64,000 nt of DNA, from contig CBDBNG010000001.1 of the NCBI GenBank assembly GCA_965207995.1, positions 496,001 to 560,000 of the forward strand, written 5' to 3'. Within the stretch, counting starts at the first letter, position 1. The number at the start of each line of letters is the position of its first letter. Under the pieces are notes generated by a model. The model ran no database searches. It saw nothing but the letters and a program-made list of their open reading frames with translations, and was not told the origin of the DNA. This DNA comes from DAOUKH01 sp965207995 (lineage in GTDB: Bacteria > Chloroflexota > Dehalococcoidia > SHYB01). The position numbers and the translations under genes are program-made. This document shows positions 50,931 to 59,634 of the stretch, piece by piece.

Positions 50931-51752
50931 ATGCCCGAGGCAACCATCAACGGCGTGCTGCTGCACTACAAGGAACGCGGGAATCCCCGCGGGTCGCCCT
51001 TGCTCCTCATTCCCGGCCTCGGTGGCAGCCACCTCAACTGGGAGCTCATCGCGCGGAGGCTTGGGGAGAGCCGGAGGTTGATTCTCATGGACCCGCGAGA
51101 CGCGGGCAGGAGCGGAGAGTCAACCACTGCCTACACGACCGCCGACCTAGCTCTCGACGCGGCTGGTCTCTTGGACCATCTCGGTCTCGAACGCGCCGCG
51201 GTGGCCGGTTTCTCCATGGGCGGCGCCATCGCTCAGGAGCTCGCCATCGCGCGTCCCGGCCTCGTCGATCGTCTCGTGCTTATCGCCACCTACGACGACG
51301 GCGACATTCGCGGGACCTTCATCTTCGAGCAGTTTTCGCGGCTCCGGCGGACGCTGCCCCGCGACGACTTCAACCTGATGCTCGTTCCCTGGCTCTATAC
51401 GAACGAGGAAATGAGCGAGGAATTCGAGCCCCATGATGCCGCCTTGGCCCTCTCGTTGGAACCATTCTCCCAATCGCCGGAAGCCTACGAGCGCCAAGTC
51501 CACGCCGCGGTCACTCACTCCGCCCGGGACAGGCTCGACCGCATCCGTTGCCGCACACAACTCATCTTCGGCGACGACGACCTGTTCACACCCCTCCGCT
51601 TCGCCCGCTCGTTGCAGGAGCGGATCCCGCGGTCGCGGCTCGCCATCCTTGCCGGGGCAGGGCATGCCCTCCTGTGGACGCGTGCTGAAGAAGTTGCCGC
51701 ACTTATCGACGGCTTCTTGGACGGAGGGGCGAAGGCCTCGTCCGAGGGCTAG
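50931..51752 (+). CDS. Alpha/beta-hydrolase fold protein
   Basis: 273 residues from ATG 50931. VLLHYKERGNPRGSPLLLIPGLGGSHLNWELIARRL, ILMDPRDAGRSGES and the nucleophile elbow VAGFSMGGAIAQELAI (G-x-S-x-G, Ser about residue 94) are followed by LIFGDDDLFTPL (Asp) and ILAGAGHALLWTR (His), completing the triad. It is an esterase, lactonase or C-C hydrolase of unknown substrate. There is no ribosome site; a TAGAAT box (50916-50921) ends 9 nt before the ATG, suggesting a leaderless mRNA. Its last bases overlap the CBS-domain gene's stop on the other strand. Confidence 0.9.
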   Translation: MPEATINGVLLHYKERGNPRGSPLLLIPGLGGSHLNWELIARRLGESRRLILMDPRDAGRSGESTTAYTTADLALDAAGLLDHLGLERAAVAGFSMGGAIAQELAIARPGLVDRLVLIATYDDGDIRGTFIFEQFSRLRRTLPRDDFNLMLVPWLYTNEEMSEEFEPHDAALALSLEPFSQSPEAYERQVHAAVTHSARDRLDRIRCRTQLIFGDDDLFTPLRFARSLQERIPRSRLAILAGAGHALLWTRAEEVAALIDGFLDGGAKASSEG

Positions 51753-52972
51753 GAGGCCGTGGCGGACGAGTCGCCGCTGGCAGCGAGCTTGCGCACGTGG
51801 ACGCGGCGGACCCGCCGCCCGTCGAGCGAGAGGACTTCGACGGCGATCCCATCGGCCTCGAAGGACTCGCCGGGGGCAGGCACTCTCCCCGCGTGGTGCA
51901 GCACGAAGCCGCCGAGCGTCTCGAAGCCGTCGCCGTCGAGGGCGAGGCCAAGGGCTTCGTTCACTTCGTCGAGGGGCGTCTGGCCGTCGATGATTGCCTC
52001 GTCGGGGCCAAGTTCCTGAATGGGTGTCTCCGGCGGCTCGTTCTCTTGTTCGATCTCACCGACGATCTCTTCGAGGAGGTCCTCCAAGGTCACGAGACCG
52101 TCGACGCCGCCGTACTCGTCGACGACGATGGCGAAGTGAATGAAGCTGCCGAGGAACTCGTTGAGCGCCTCGTTGGCCATCTTCATCTCGGGCACGAAGT
52201 GAACGGGGCGGGCCAGGCCCGCGATGTCGAAGTCGCCGGGGGCGGTGGCGAGGACCTTGAGCACGTCGCGCGCGTAGACCAGCCCGGTGACGTGGTCCAT
52301 GTCACCTTCGTAGAGCGGAATACGGTTATGTCCGCTCCGCACCATCAGGTCGACAAGGTCTTGCAGCGACGTGCCCACACTGGCGGCGGCCATGTCGGGG
52401 CGGGGCGTCATGATCTCGCGGACGGTCTTCTGGCGGAGCGCGCCGATCGCGTGGATCATCTTGCGCTCGCCGGCGCTCAACTCGGCCGGGTCATTTGCTC
52501 CCGACACGAGCTCCCGAAGCTCGCGCACCTGCTCTAGGGCGCCACCGGCGGGCGCGCCATTCGTGGGCGACTCGCGGGGCTCGCCCGGCATATCCGCGAA
52601 GGGCCTGATGAAGGGACGCAGGAACCAACTCACAAAGGCCAGGGGGAGCGCAGAGTAGCGCGAGAATGGCTCCGGGCGCCGGATGACAATCCGGCGGGCC
52701 GCCCACTCGACGGCGAAAGCGGCGGCGTAGCTGGCGGCCGCGGCGGCGGCCGCTGCCCAGGTTTGGTCGCCGGAGAGGTCGAAGGCGAGCAGGATCGACG
52801 AGGCCACGAATCCGACGAGGGCCGCGCCGCGAACCGGTCTGAGGGAGCGCCGGTAGACATCGGTGCGGCGCTCGAAGTCGAGGAGCTCATCGGGCCCCAG
52901 CGGGCGGAGCAAGCGGATGCGGCGCGCCTCGGCGAGCGTGGCGAGGCTCCCCGCGGCGAACGTCAGCAACAC
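51749..52972 (-). CDS. CNNM/CorC-type CBS-domain membrane protein
   Basis: 407 residues from GTG 52972, but the true start is probably a CTG at 53020 (see findings). The N-terminal region is a membrane domain (helices LVFSLVLLTFAAGSLA, VRGAALVGFVASSILLAFDLS and WAAAAAAAASYAAAFAVEWA), shorter than the usual CNNM/DUF21. A CBS pair follows (VREIMTPRPDMAAASVGTSL, RIPLYEGDMDHVTGLVYARDVL, DEYGGVDGLVTLEDLLEEIVG), then a CorC_HlyC transporter-associated domain (PLDEVNEALGLALDGDGFETLGGFVLHHAGRVPAPGE). Such proteins are Mg/Co efflux or ion-homeostasis factors. It follows glmU in one transcript. Confidence 0.88.
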   Translation of the reverse strand: MLLTFAAGSLATLAEARRIRLLRPLGPDELLDFERRTDVYRRSLRPVRGAALVGFVASSILLAFDLSGDQTWAAAAAAAASYAAAFAVEWAARRIVIRRPEPFSRYSALPLAFVSWFLRPFIRPFADMPGEPRESPTNGAPAGGALEQVRELRELVSGANDPAELSAGERKMIHAIGALRQKTVREIMTPRPDMAAASVGTSLQDLVDLMVRSGHNRIPLYEGDMDHVTGLVYARDVLKVLATAPGDFDIAGLARPVHFVPEMKMANEALNEFLGSFIHFAIVVDEYGGVDGLVTLEDLLEEIVGEIEQENEPPETPIQELGPDEAIIDGQTPLDEVNEALGLALDGDGFETLGGFVLHHAGRVPAPGESFEADGIAVEVLSLDGRRVRRVHVRKLAASGDSSATAS

Positions 52973-53026
52973 GAGCGAGAAGACGAGGACGGCTATTTCC
53001 GCCCAACTAGCACTGTCCAGAGGACA

Positions 53027-54460
53027 TCACCCCTTTTCGGCACCGTCGCCGCGCGCCTTGCGCCGGCGGGCTATGTCGGTCGCCTTGCTTTCCTTCCCCT
53101 TGGGCCCCGTCGAGTTACCACCGCGCAGGATGCGGCCGGGGACACCCACGGTCAGACTGTCCGCGGGCAGGTCGGTGGTGACGACCGTGCCCGCCCCGGT
53201 CTTGGCCCTCGCGCCCACGTGGACCGGCGCGACCAACATCGAGTCGCTGCCGAGTTGGGCGCCGTCTTCGACGACGGTGGGATGCTTGTCCGCGCCGTCA
53301 AAGTTGCAGGTAATAGTCCCTGCGCCGACGTTGACGTCGGCCCCAAAAAGGCCGTCGCCGATGTAGGAGAAATGGTGCGAACGCGTCCCCGGCCCCAAGA
53401 CGCTTCGATTCACCTCGACGAAGTTCCCCAGGTGAACGCCGCGCCCGATCTCGCTGCCACCGCGCACGTGGCTGTAGGGGCCGATGCGCGCGCCGTCCTC
53501 GAGGCGGCTTCCCTGCTCGATAACCGAGGCGATCACGGCGCAGCCATCCCCAATGTGCGATCCCGACACGATGGTGCCGGGGCCGATTTCGCAGTCCTCA
53601 CCAATCTCGGACTTACCCAGAACACAGGTGTTTGGATGAATGACCGTGTCGCGGCCGATGACGGCGTCGGCGTCGATGTGGATCGTGGCGGGATTGCTGA
53701 GGGTCACGCCTTCCGCCATCCAGTGCTCCCGGATGCGCTCGCGCAGGGCCGCTTCGGCTTCAGCGAGGCGGGAACGGGTATCGACCCCGATCGCCTCGCT
53801 CGGGTCGGCGCATCCGACCGTGACTGGAGGCGTGCCTTCGCCGGCGGCCGTGGCGGCGAGACTCGTGATGTACCGCTCGCCTGTGGCGCTCGGCTCGATC
53901 TCGCCGACGTGCGCCGACAGCCATGCGGCGTCGAAGCAATAGACGCCGGCGTTGATCTCGTCATCGGCGCCTGTCTCCGCGGTGGCATCGGCATCTTCCA
54001 CAATATGCAGCACGGCGCCGTCGCCATTTCGCGCTACGCGGCCGAAGCCGGCGGCGTCCGGCACCCGGGCCGTCAGGAACGTCAGCGGCGCCGGCCCTTC
54101 CGTGTGAGCCGCCATCAGGACGGCGAGCGTCTGGGACTTGACCAGCGGCGCGTCGCCGTTGATTACGAGAAGGTGCTGCGGGCCATCAGCCAGGGCGTCG
54201 GCCGCTTGCGCGGCGGCGTGGCCCGTCCCCAGCGGCTCGCCCTGCTCGACGGTCTCAACCCCGGGGCCGAGGGCGGCGCGGAGGCGGCCGCCACCAACAC
54301 CGACGACGACCACCACGCGTTCGATTCCCGCGTCACGCACGGCGCGCTCGACGTGGCGCACCATGGGACGGCCGCAGAGTGGATGAAGCGCCTTGGGCAG
54401 CTTGGACTTCATCCGCGTGCCCTTGCCCGCCGCCAGAATCACCGCCGCCCAGTCGCTCAA
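53027..54460 (-). CDS. glmU: Bifunctional UDP-GlcNAc pyrophosphorylase / GlcN-1-P acetyltransferase
   Basis: 477 residues from TTG 54460, with CAGGAGCGG 6 nt upstream, beginning LSDWAAVILAAGKGTRMKSKLPKALHPLCGRPM. The uridyltransferase domain (1-~225) has G-x-G-T-R-M and GEPLGTGHAAAQA. The acetyltransferase is a left-handed beta helix of hexapeptide repeats (IGRDTVIHPNTCVLGKSEIGEDCEIGPG and so on, with ARIGPYSHVRGGSEIG and SHHFSYIGDGLFG). The enzyme makes UDP-GlcNAc for peptidoglycan or surface glycans. A basic C-terminal tail (GPKGKESKATDIARRRKARG) is present. The stop overlaps the start region of the CBS gene. Confidence 0.93.
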   Translation of the reverse strand: MSDWAAVILAAGKGTRMKSKLPKALHPLCGRPMVRHVERAVRDAGIERVVVVVGVGGGRLRAALGPGVETVEQGEPLGTGHAAAQAADALADGPQHLLVINGDAPLVKSQTLAVLMAAHTEGPAPLTFLTARVPDAAGFGRVARNGDGAVLHIVEDADATAETGADDEINAGVYCFDAAWLSAHVGEIEPSATGERYITSLAATAAGEGTPPVTVGCADPSEAIGVDTRSRLAEAEAALRERIREHWMAEGVTLSNPATIHIDADAVIGRDTVIHPNTCVLGKSEIGEDCEIGPGTIVSGSHIGDGCAVIASVIEQGSRLEDGARIGPYSHVRGGSEIGRGVHLGNFVEVNRSVLGPGTRSHHFSYIGDGLFGADVNVGAGTITCNFDGADKHPTVVEDGAQLGSDSMLVAPVHVGARAKTGAGTVVTTDLPADSLTVGVPGRILRGGNSTGPKGKESKATDIARRRKARGDGAEKG

Positions 54461-54539
54461 CCGCCGCTCCTGAAAACAAAACGACCGCACAAGCCGGGAT
54501 ACGGATGGTGCGCGGTCGTTCGAACCTAGTCGATCGATT

Positions 54540-54583
54540 GCATGAATACGAGGGCCTAACCACCACCCTCGTAAAGTTCATGC
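54540..54583. repeat. Long imperfect inverted repeat upstream of glmU and sucC
   Basis: In the 320-bp gap 54461-54780, GCATGAA then TACGAGGG (54540-54554) pair with CCCTCGTA (54566-54573) and, after 3 bulged bases, TTCATGC (54577-54583). The loop is 11 nt. It is a cruciform or regulatory hairpin between the divergent genes. The rest of the gap shows no gene; a promoter-like GGTATCATGTCG lies at 54667-54678. Confidence 0.45.
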
Positions 54584-54666
54584 TATACGAGCGCAAAAAC
54601 CAGTGTCAAGAAGCGTCCGCCGGGCGAGACACCGACTGCTTTCGCCTTTACACGAAATCAGCGCGG

Positions 54667-54678
54667 GCGGTATCATGT
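54667..54678 (+). promoter_or_regulatory. GGTATCATGTCG element upstream of sucC
   Basis: Identical 12-mer to 47231-47242 (upstream of icd). It contains TATCAT as a likely -10 hexamer and lies 103 nt before the sucC start. Confidence 0.4.
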
Positions 54679-54780
54679 CGGGCGGCCCGTCACCCGAAAC
54701 GCATGCCCCGGCCGTAATCCCCGCACGACACCTCCTCCGAGGCGCTTGGCGCCTCCGAGAACGGCTCCACGGAGCAGTAG

Positions 54781-55935
54781 ATGAAGATTCACGAGTACCA
54801 GGCGAAGGAGCTCTTCCGCAAGCATGGCGTCGCCACTCCCGAGGGAAGCGCGGCGTCGACGTCCGCCGAGGTAGAGGCCGCCGTCGGGACGCTCGGCGGC
54901 AGGGGCGTCGTCAAGGCCCAGGTGCATGCGGGCGGACGCGGGAAGGCGGGCGGGGTCAAGGTCGCCGGCTCGCCCAAGGAGGCCCGCGACTTCGCCGAGG
55001 GTCTGCTGGGGTCACGGCTCGTCACCCACCAGACGGGGCCTGAGGGCGTTCCGGTGGACCGCGTGATCGTCGAGGAGACGATCGGCATCGCGAAGGAGCT
55101 TTACGCCTCCATCACCATCGACCCGGCGGAGCGCAGCGCCATCCTCATCGTCAGCGAGGCCGGTGGAATGGACATCGAAGAGGTTGCGGCGAGCACACCG
55201 GAGAAGATCGCGCGCATCCCCATCGACCCCGTCATCGGCTTCCAGCCGTTCATGGGGCGGCACGCCGCCGCCGCACTCGGCCTCCCGAAGGAGCTGGTCC
55301 GCCCGGGAGGGGCGCTCTTCGCCAACCTGTACCGCATGTTCGAATCGCTCGATTGCAGCCTGATCGAGATCAACCCTCTGGTGATCACGTCGGACGGACG
55401 GCTGCTCGCCGCCGACGCCAAGATGGACTTCGACGACGACGCCCTGGGGCGCCATCCCGATCTCGCCGCGCTCCGGGACACCGGCCAAGAGGACCCGCTC
55501 GACGTCGAGGCCCACGAGCATGACGTGAACTACATCCGGCTCGACGGCGACGTCGGCTGTATGGTGAACGGTGCCGGCTTGGCCATGGCCACGATGGACA
55601 TCATCCAGTACATGGGCGCCCAGCCGGCGAACTTCCTCGACGTCGGCGGCGGCGCAAGCGAGGAGCAGGTCGCCAGCGCATTCCGTATCCTGCTCGGGGA
55701 TCCCAAGGTCAAGCGCGTGTTGGTCAACATCTTCGGCGGCATCCTGCGCTGCGACATCGCCGCCAACGGCATCGTGAGCGCGGTCAAGGAGAAGGGGATC
55801 GACGTGCCCCTTGTCATCCGGATGCGCGGCACAAACGCGGAGGAGGGCAAGCGGATCCTCGCCGAGTCCGGCCTGAGCGTGACCGTCGCCGACGACCTCC
55901 AAGAGGCGGCACGGAAGGCGGTCGAAGCCCGCTAG
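54781..55935 (+). CDS. sucC: Succinyl-CoA synthetase (ADP-forming) beta subunit
   Basis: 384 residues from ATG 54781. MKIHEYQAKELFRKHGVATPEGSAA, KAQVHAGGRGKAGGVKVA (ATP-grasp), the FANLYRMFESLDCSLIEINPLVI metal segment, NGAGLAMATMDIIQYMGAQPANFLDVGGGASEEQV and NIFGGILRCDIAANGIV are the SucC signatures. With SucD it interconverts succinyl-CoA and succinate with nucleotide phosphorylation. SucD begins 32 nt later. The methylmalonyl-CoA route inferred from the genes at 43-47 kb would feed this step. Confidence 0.96.
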   Translation: MKIHEYQAKELFRKHGVATPEGSAASTSAEVEAAVGTLGGRGVVKAQVHAGGRGKAGGVKVAGSPKEARDFAEGLLGSRLVTHQTGPEGVPVDRVIVEETIGIAKELYASITIDPAERSAILIVSEAGGMDIEEVAASTPEKIARIPIDPVIGFQPFMGRHAAAALGLPKELVRPGGALFANLYRMFESLDCSLIEINPLVITSDGRLLAADAKMDFDDDALGRHPDLAALRDTGQEDPLDVEAHEHDVNYIRLDGDVGCMVNGAGLAMATMDIIQYMGAQPANFLDVGGGASEEQVASAFRILLGDPKVKRVLVNIFGGILRCDIAANGIVSAVKEKGIDVPLVIRMRGTNAEEGKRILAESGLSVTVADDLQEAARKAVEAR

Positions 55936-55967
55936 AGCCTTCCGGCGGGAGCGGCAGGAGTAGCAGC

Positions 55968-56840
55968 TTGAGCATTCTCGTAAGCAAGGACACCCGGCTC
56001 CTCGTCCAAGGTTTCACCGGCAACGAGGGGAGCTTCCACTCGGAGCGGTGCATCGAGTACGGCACGAATATCGTGGCGGGCGTCACTCCGGGCAAAGGTG
56101 GGACGACGCACCTCGACCGGCCCGTCTTCGACTCCGTCGCCGACGCCGTCCGCGAGACCGGGGCCAACACCAGCATGATCTTTGTGCCCCCGCCCTTCGC
56201 GGCCGACGCGATCCTCGAGGCCGTCGACGCGGGGCTGGATACCGTCGCCTGCATCACGGAAGGCATCCCCGTCATGGACATGACCCGCGTGCGGCGCTTC
56301 CTCGACGGCAAGTCCACGCGCCTCATCGGACCGAACTGCCCCGGCCTCATCTCACCGGGCGAGCAATGCAAGGTCGGCATCATGCCGGGGAACATTCACA
56401 CGCCCGGATCCGTCGGGGTCGTTTCGCGGAGCGGGACGCTGACCTACGAAGCGGTGGCACAGCTCACCGAGAACGGTCTTGGACAGTCGTCGTGCGTCGG
56501 CATTGGCGGCGACCCCATCGTGGGCTCCACCTTCGTCGACATCCTCGAGCTGTTCGAGAACGACCCCGACACGAGCGGGATTGTGATGATCGGCGAGATC
56601 GGCGGGTCGAAGGAGCAGGACGCCGCGGCGTTCATCGAGGCGCACGTGACGAAGCCGGTGGTCGGCTTCATCGCCGGCGGATCGGCGCCGCCGGGCCGCC
56701 GCATGGGCCATGCCGGCGCGATCATCACGGGAGAGTCGGGCACCGCGGCGGCAAAACAGGCCGCGCTCCGAGCCGCGGGCGCGCACGTCGTGGAGAGCCC
56801 CGCCGTCATCGGTGAGACGATGGCCAAAGTGCTGGCCTAG
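55968..56840 (+). CDS. sucD: Succinyl-CoA synthetase alpha subunit
   Basis: 290 residues from TTG 55968, with CAGGAGTAGCAGC upstream; no ATG gives a better fit. SILVSKDTRLLVQGFTGNEGSFHSERCIEYGTNIVAGVTPGKGG, CITEGIPVMDM, the IGPNCPGLISPGEQCKVGIMPG active loop, and the phospho-His region SAPPGRRMGHAGAIITGESGTAAAKQAAL identify it. The His in GHAGA is phosphorylated in catalysis. It partners SucC. The next gene starts 67 nt later. Confidence 0.96.
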   Translation: MSILVSKDTRLLVQGFTGNEGSFHSERCIEYGTNIVAGVTPGKGGTTHLDRPVFDSVADAVRETGANTSMIFVPPPFAADAILEAVDAGLDTVACITEGIPVMDMTRVRRFLDGKSTRLIGPNCPGLISPGEQCKVGIMPGNIHTPGSVGVVSRSGTLTYEAVAQLTENGLGQSSCVGIGGDPIVGSTFVDILELFENDPDTSGIVMIGEIGGSKEQDAAAFIEAHVTKPVVGFIAGGSAPPGRRMGHAGAIITGESGTAAAKQAALRAAGAHVVESPAVIGETMAKVLA

Positions 56841-56906
56841 CCGCGTTCGGCTCCGCCGGTGTTATCCTGATTTGTGCCGGCGCGTCCGGCAGCAGGAATC
56901 AGGGCT

Positions 56907-57524
56907 ATGGAACCCAACTGGCTCACGTGGGGGCGCAAGCTCCAAGCCATCGCGCAGAGCGGCCTCGCGCATACCGGCAACCCCTTCGACGCCGAGCGCT
57001 ACGAGGCCATTCGGGCCGTCGCCGCCGACATGCTCGCCGACCGGACGGGCGATAGCGCCGAGACCATCCTGGGCCTCTTCTCACAAGAACGCGCATACGC
57101 CACCCCGAAAGTGGACGTGCGCGGCGCCGTCTTCGAGGACGGCCGGCTCCTCATGGTCAAGGAGGACCTCGCGGGCGGTTGGGCGATTCCTGGAGGGTGG
57201 GCCGAGGTCAACGAGCCGCCGAGCCGCAGCGTCGAGCGGGAGATCTTCGAGGAGTCGGGGTACACCGCGAAGGCCCGCAAGCTCATTGGCGTCTACGACC
57301 GGCTGCTTCACCCGCACACGCCGCATCCCTGGCATAGCTACAAGGTGTTCTTCCTTTGCGACAAGACCGGGGGCGAGGCCACGACAAGCATTGAGACCTC
57401 GGAGGTGGGCTTCTTCTCAGAAGAGGAGATTGCTGATCTCCCATTGGCTAAGGTTACGCCCGGGCAACTCGCCCACGTCTTCGAACACCACCGCAACCCG
57501 GATCGTCCGGCGGACTTCGACTAA
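56907..57524 (+). CDS. NUDIX hydrolase with N-terminal NUDIX-associated domain
   Basis: 205 residues from ATG 56907. Residues 1-70 (NWLTWGRKLQAIAQSGLAHTGNPFDAERYEAIRAVAADMLAD) are the NUDIX-N helical domain. The catalytic NUDIX box, GWAEVN-E-x7-REIFEESGY, is complete and lies near residues 105-125. It hydrolyses a nucleoside-diphosphate-linked compound (ADP-ribose- or NADH-like); the precise substrate is unknown. The stop TAA overlaps the mnmG ATG by one base, so the two are coupled. Confidence 0.9.
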   Translation: MEPNWLTWGRKLQAIAQSGLAHTGNPFDAERYEAIRAVAADMLADRTGDSAETILGLFSQERAYATPKVDVRGAVFEDGRLLMVKEDLAGGWAIPGGWAEVNEPPSRSVEREIFEESGYTAKARKLIGVYDRLLHPHTPHPWHSYKVFFLCDKTGGEATTSIETSEVGFFSEEEIADLPLAKVTPGQLAHVFEHHRNPDRPADFD

Positions 57525-59554
57525 TGGACAGCGGCCCGATGGACTCAGCGAGCGACCCCGCGGCGGCCCCATACGACGTTGCCGTCATCGGCGCGGGGCA
57601 CGCCGGCTGCGAGGCCGCGTTGAGCGCGGCCCGCATGGGGTGCCGCACGCTCCTGGTGACGATGAACCTGGACACCGTGGCGCTGATGCCGTGCAACCCC
57701 TCCATCGGCGGGCCGGCCAAGGGCCACGTGGTGCGCGAGCTCGACGCTCTCGGCGGCGCGATGGGACGGGTCATCGACCGCACGTTCATCCAGATTCGCA
57801 TGTTAAACACCGGCAAAGGGCCGGCGGTCCAGGTCCCCCGCGCCCAGGCCGACAAGCGCCTCTACAGCCTGGAGATGAAGAAGGTCCTCGAACGTCAGCC
57901 TAACCTGACGCTCAAGCAGGCGACCATCGACGCCATCCTCCGCGAAGCCGAGCCCGCCCCGGACGGCACCCGCTTCGTGCTGCGGGCCCACACGTCGCAG
58001 CGCTACGCGGCCAAGACGCTGGTCATTACGGCAGGCACCTCACTCCGGGGACGCACCATCACCGGCGACGCGACGCGAGCGGAGAGCCGGGCCGGCGAGC
58101 CGCCCGCGATGGGCGTCTCCGACTGCCTGCACGACTGGGGGCTGGAGCTCGGCCGCCTGAAGACCGGCACGCCCCCGCGCGTCGACGCCCGCACCATCGA
58201 TTTCGAGCAGACGGTCCTCCAGCCCGGCAGCCCCACGCCGCTCTCCTTCGGCTTCTACTACGGCGGCGCGGACGAGGCGCCGGCCCCGTGGCTCCTCGAA
58301 CGCAATCCTATCTATCCGGTCGGGCCGGAAACGGCGTGGCGTCCCCAACTCCCCTGCTATGGCATCGCCACGAATCCCCGGACACACGAGGTCATCCTCG
58401 CCAACCTCGACCGCGCTCCCATGTTCAACGGCACAATCCAGGCGCGGGGCCCGCGCTACTGCCCCTCGATCGAAGACAAGGTGCACCGGTTCCGTGAGAA
58501 GGAGAGCCACGGCCTCTTCCTCGAGCCGGAGGGGTGGGAGACGAACGAGGTCTACGTCCAGGGCGCCAACACCAGCCTGCCGGAGGACGCCCAAGCCGCC
58601 ATGCTGCGCTCGATTCCGGCCCTGAGACGGGCCGAGATCATGCGCGTGGGGTACGCCGTCGAGTACGACTACGTGCCGCCCAGCCAGACCCGGGTCACGC
58701 TGGAGAGCAAGACGGTCGACGGCCTCTTCTTCGCCGGTCAGATCAACGGGACGTCCGGTTACGAGGAGGCGGCCGGTCAGGGCTTCCTGGCCGGCGTCAA
58801 TGCCGCCCGCAAAGCGCTCGGGGGCGCTCCGCTCATCCTGGGTCGCAGCCAAGCCTATGTCGGCGTCATGGCCGATGACCTCGTCACCCGCGAGCTCGAG
58901 GAGCCCTACCGTCTGATGACCTCCCGCGCCGAGTATCGCCTGCTCCTCCGCCAAGACAACGCCGACCTCCGGCTCACCCCGATCGCCTACGAACTCGGTC
59001 TGGTCTCCGACGAGCGCATGGAGGCGGTCGAGCGCAAATGCGATGCGGTCGAACGGGAGATGGCACGCCTCGAAGGGCTACGTGTTACGCCGGACCGCGC
59101 CACCAGCACCCGGCTCCGCAAGACCGGCCACGAACCGCCGCGCAAGGCCGTCTCCGCCGTGGAACTCCTGCGGCGCCCGGACGTCGACTACGGCGTCCTC
59201 GGCGACCTGGGGGTAGGCGACGACACTTTGGGTGAGGCGGAACGGGGGCAGGTCGAAATCCTGGCCAAGTACGCTTCCTACATCGATAAGCAGGGCCGCG
59301 AGGTCGAGCGCATCCGGCGGCTCGAAGACTGGCCCATCCCTGTTGACTTCGACTACGCGACGGTGACGGGAGTGAAGCGCGAGGCCGCCGAAAAGCTCAC
59401 CCGCTTCCGCCCGGCGACCGTCGGGCAAGCCTCCCGGATCATGGGCGTCACCCAGGCCGACCTCGCGGTGCTTCTCGTCCACCTCGAACGCGCCCGCGCC
59501 GCGGCGGCTTCGCCCTCGCTAGAGGCCGGCAGAGCAGCCAAATCACGCGCCTGA
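57524..59554 (+). CDS. mnmG: tRNA U34 carboxymethylaminomethyl synthesis enzyme MnmG (GidA)
   Basis: 676 residues from ATG 57524. YDVAVIGAGHAGCEAALSAARMG (FAD loop), MPCNPSIGGPAKGHVVRELDALGG, GTSLRGRTITGDA, LKTGTPPRVDARTIDF (NAD-binding/active region), YCPSIEDKVHRF and FFAGQINGTSGYEEAAGQGFLAGVNAA are all family motifs. With MnmE it installs the cmnm5 group on wobble uridine of tRNA. At 676 residues it is somewhat longer than the usual ~620-630, mainly through an Ala-rich tail. Confidence 0.96.
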   Translation: MDSGPMDSASDPAAAPYDVAVIGAGHAGCEAALSAARMGCRTLLVTMNLDTVALMPCNPSIGGPAKGHVVRELDALGGAMGRVIDRTFIQIRMLNTGKGPAVQVPRAQADKRLYSLEMKKVLERQPNLTLKQATIDAILREAEPAPDGTRFVLRAHTSQRYAAKTLVITAGTSLRGRTITGDATRAESRAGEPPAMGVSDCLHDWGLELGRLKTGTPPRVDARTIDFEQTVLQPGSPTPLSFGFYYGGADEAPAPWLLERNPIYPVGPETAWRPQLPCYGIATNPRTHEVILANLDRAPMFNGTIQARGPRYCPSIEDKVHRFREKESHGLFLEPEGWETNEVYVQGANTSLPEDAQAAMLRSIPALRRAEIMRVGYAVEYDYVPPSQTRVTLESKTVDGLFFAGQINGTSGYEEAAGQGFLAGVNAARKALGGAPLILGRSQAYVGVMADDLVTRELEEPYRLMTSRAEYRLLLRQDNADLRLTPIAYELGLVSDERMEAVERKCDAVEREMARLEGLRVTPDRATSTRLRKTGHEPPRKAVSAVELLRRPDVDYGVLGDLGVGDDTLGEAERGQVEILAKYASYIDKQGREVERIRRLEDWPIPVDFDYATVTGVKREAAEKLTRFRPATVGQASRIMGVTQADLAVLLVHLERARAAAASPSLEAGRAAKSRA

Positions 59555-59570
59555 ACGGCCCTGCAACTGT

Positions 59571-59599
59571 TTGACGCTCTTTCAGGCGGGGGATATAAT
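59571..59599 (+). promoter_or_regulatory. Sigma-70 promoter with consensus boxes
   Basis: TTGACG (59571-59576), 17-nt spacer, TATAAT (59594-59599), just after the mnmG stop and 36 nt before the small ribbon gene's start. Near-perfect elements and optimal spacing indicate strong constitutive expression of the downstream tiny genes. Confidence 0.8.
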
Positions 59600-59634
59600 G
59601 GCGGACGCTCCAACAGATTCAGGAGGTAGCGAGG

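Noticed and set aside
52763..54529. 588-codon plus-strand ORF opposite the CBS gene and glmU
   Set aside because: Antisense shadow; the minus strand encodes full GlmU and CNNM motifs.
54505..54530. tRNA-like T-arm GGTTCGAAC on the minus strand
   Set aside because: No matching D-arm, anticodon arm or acceptor stem around it.
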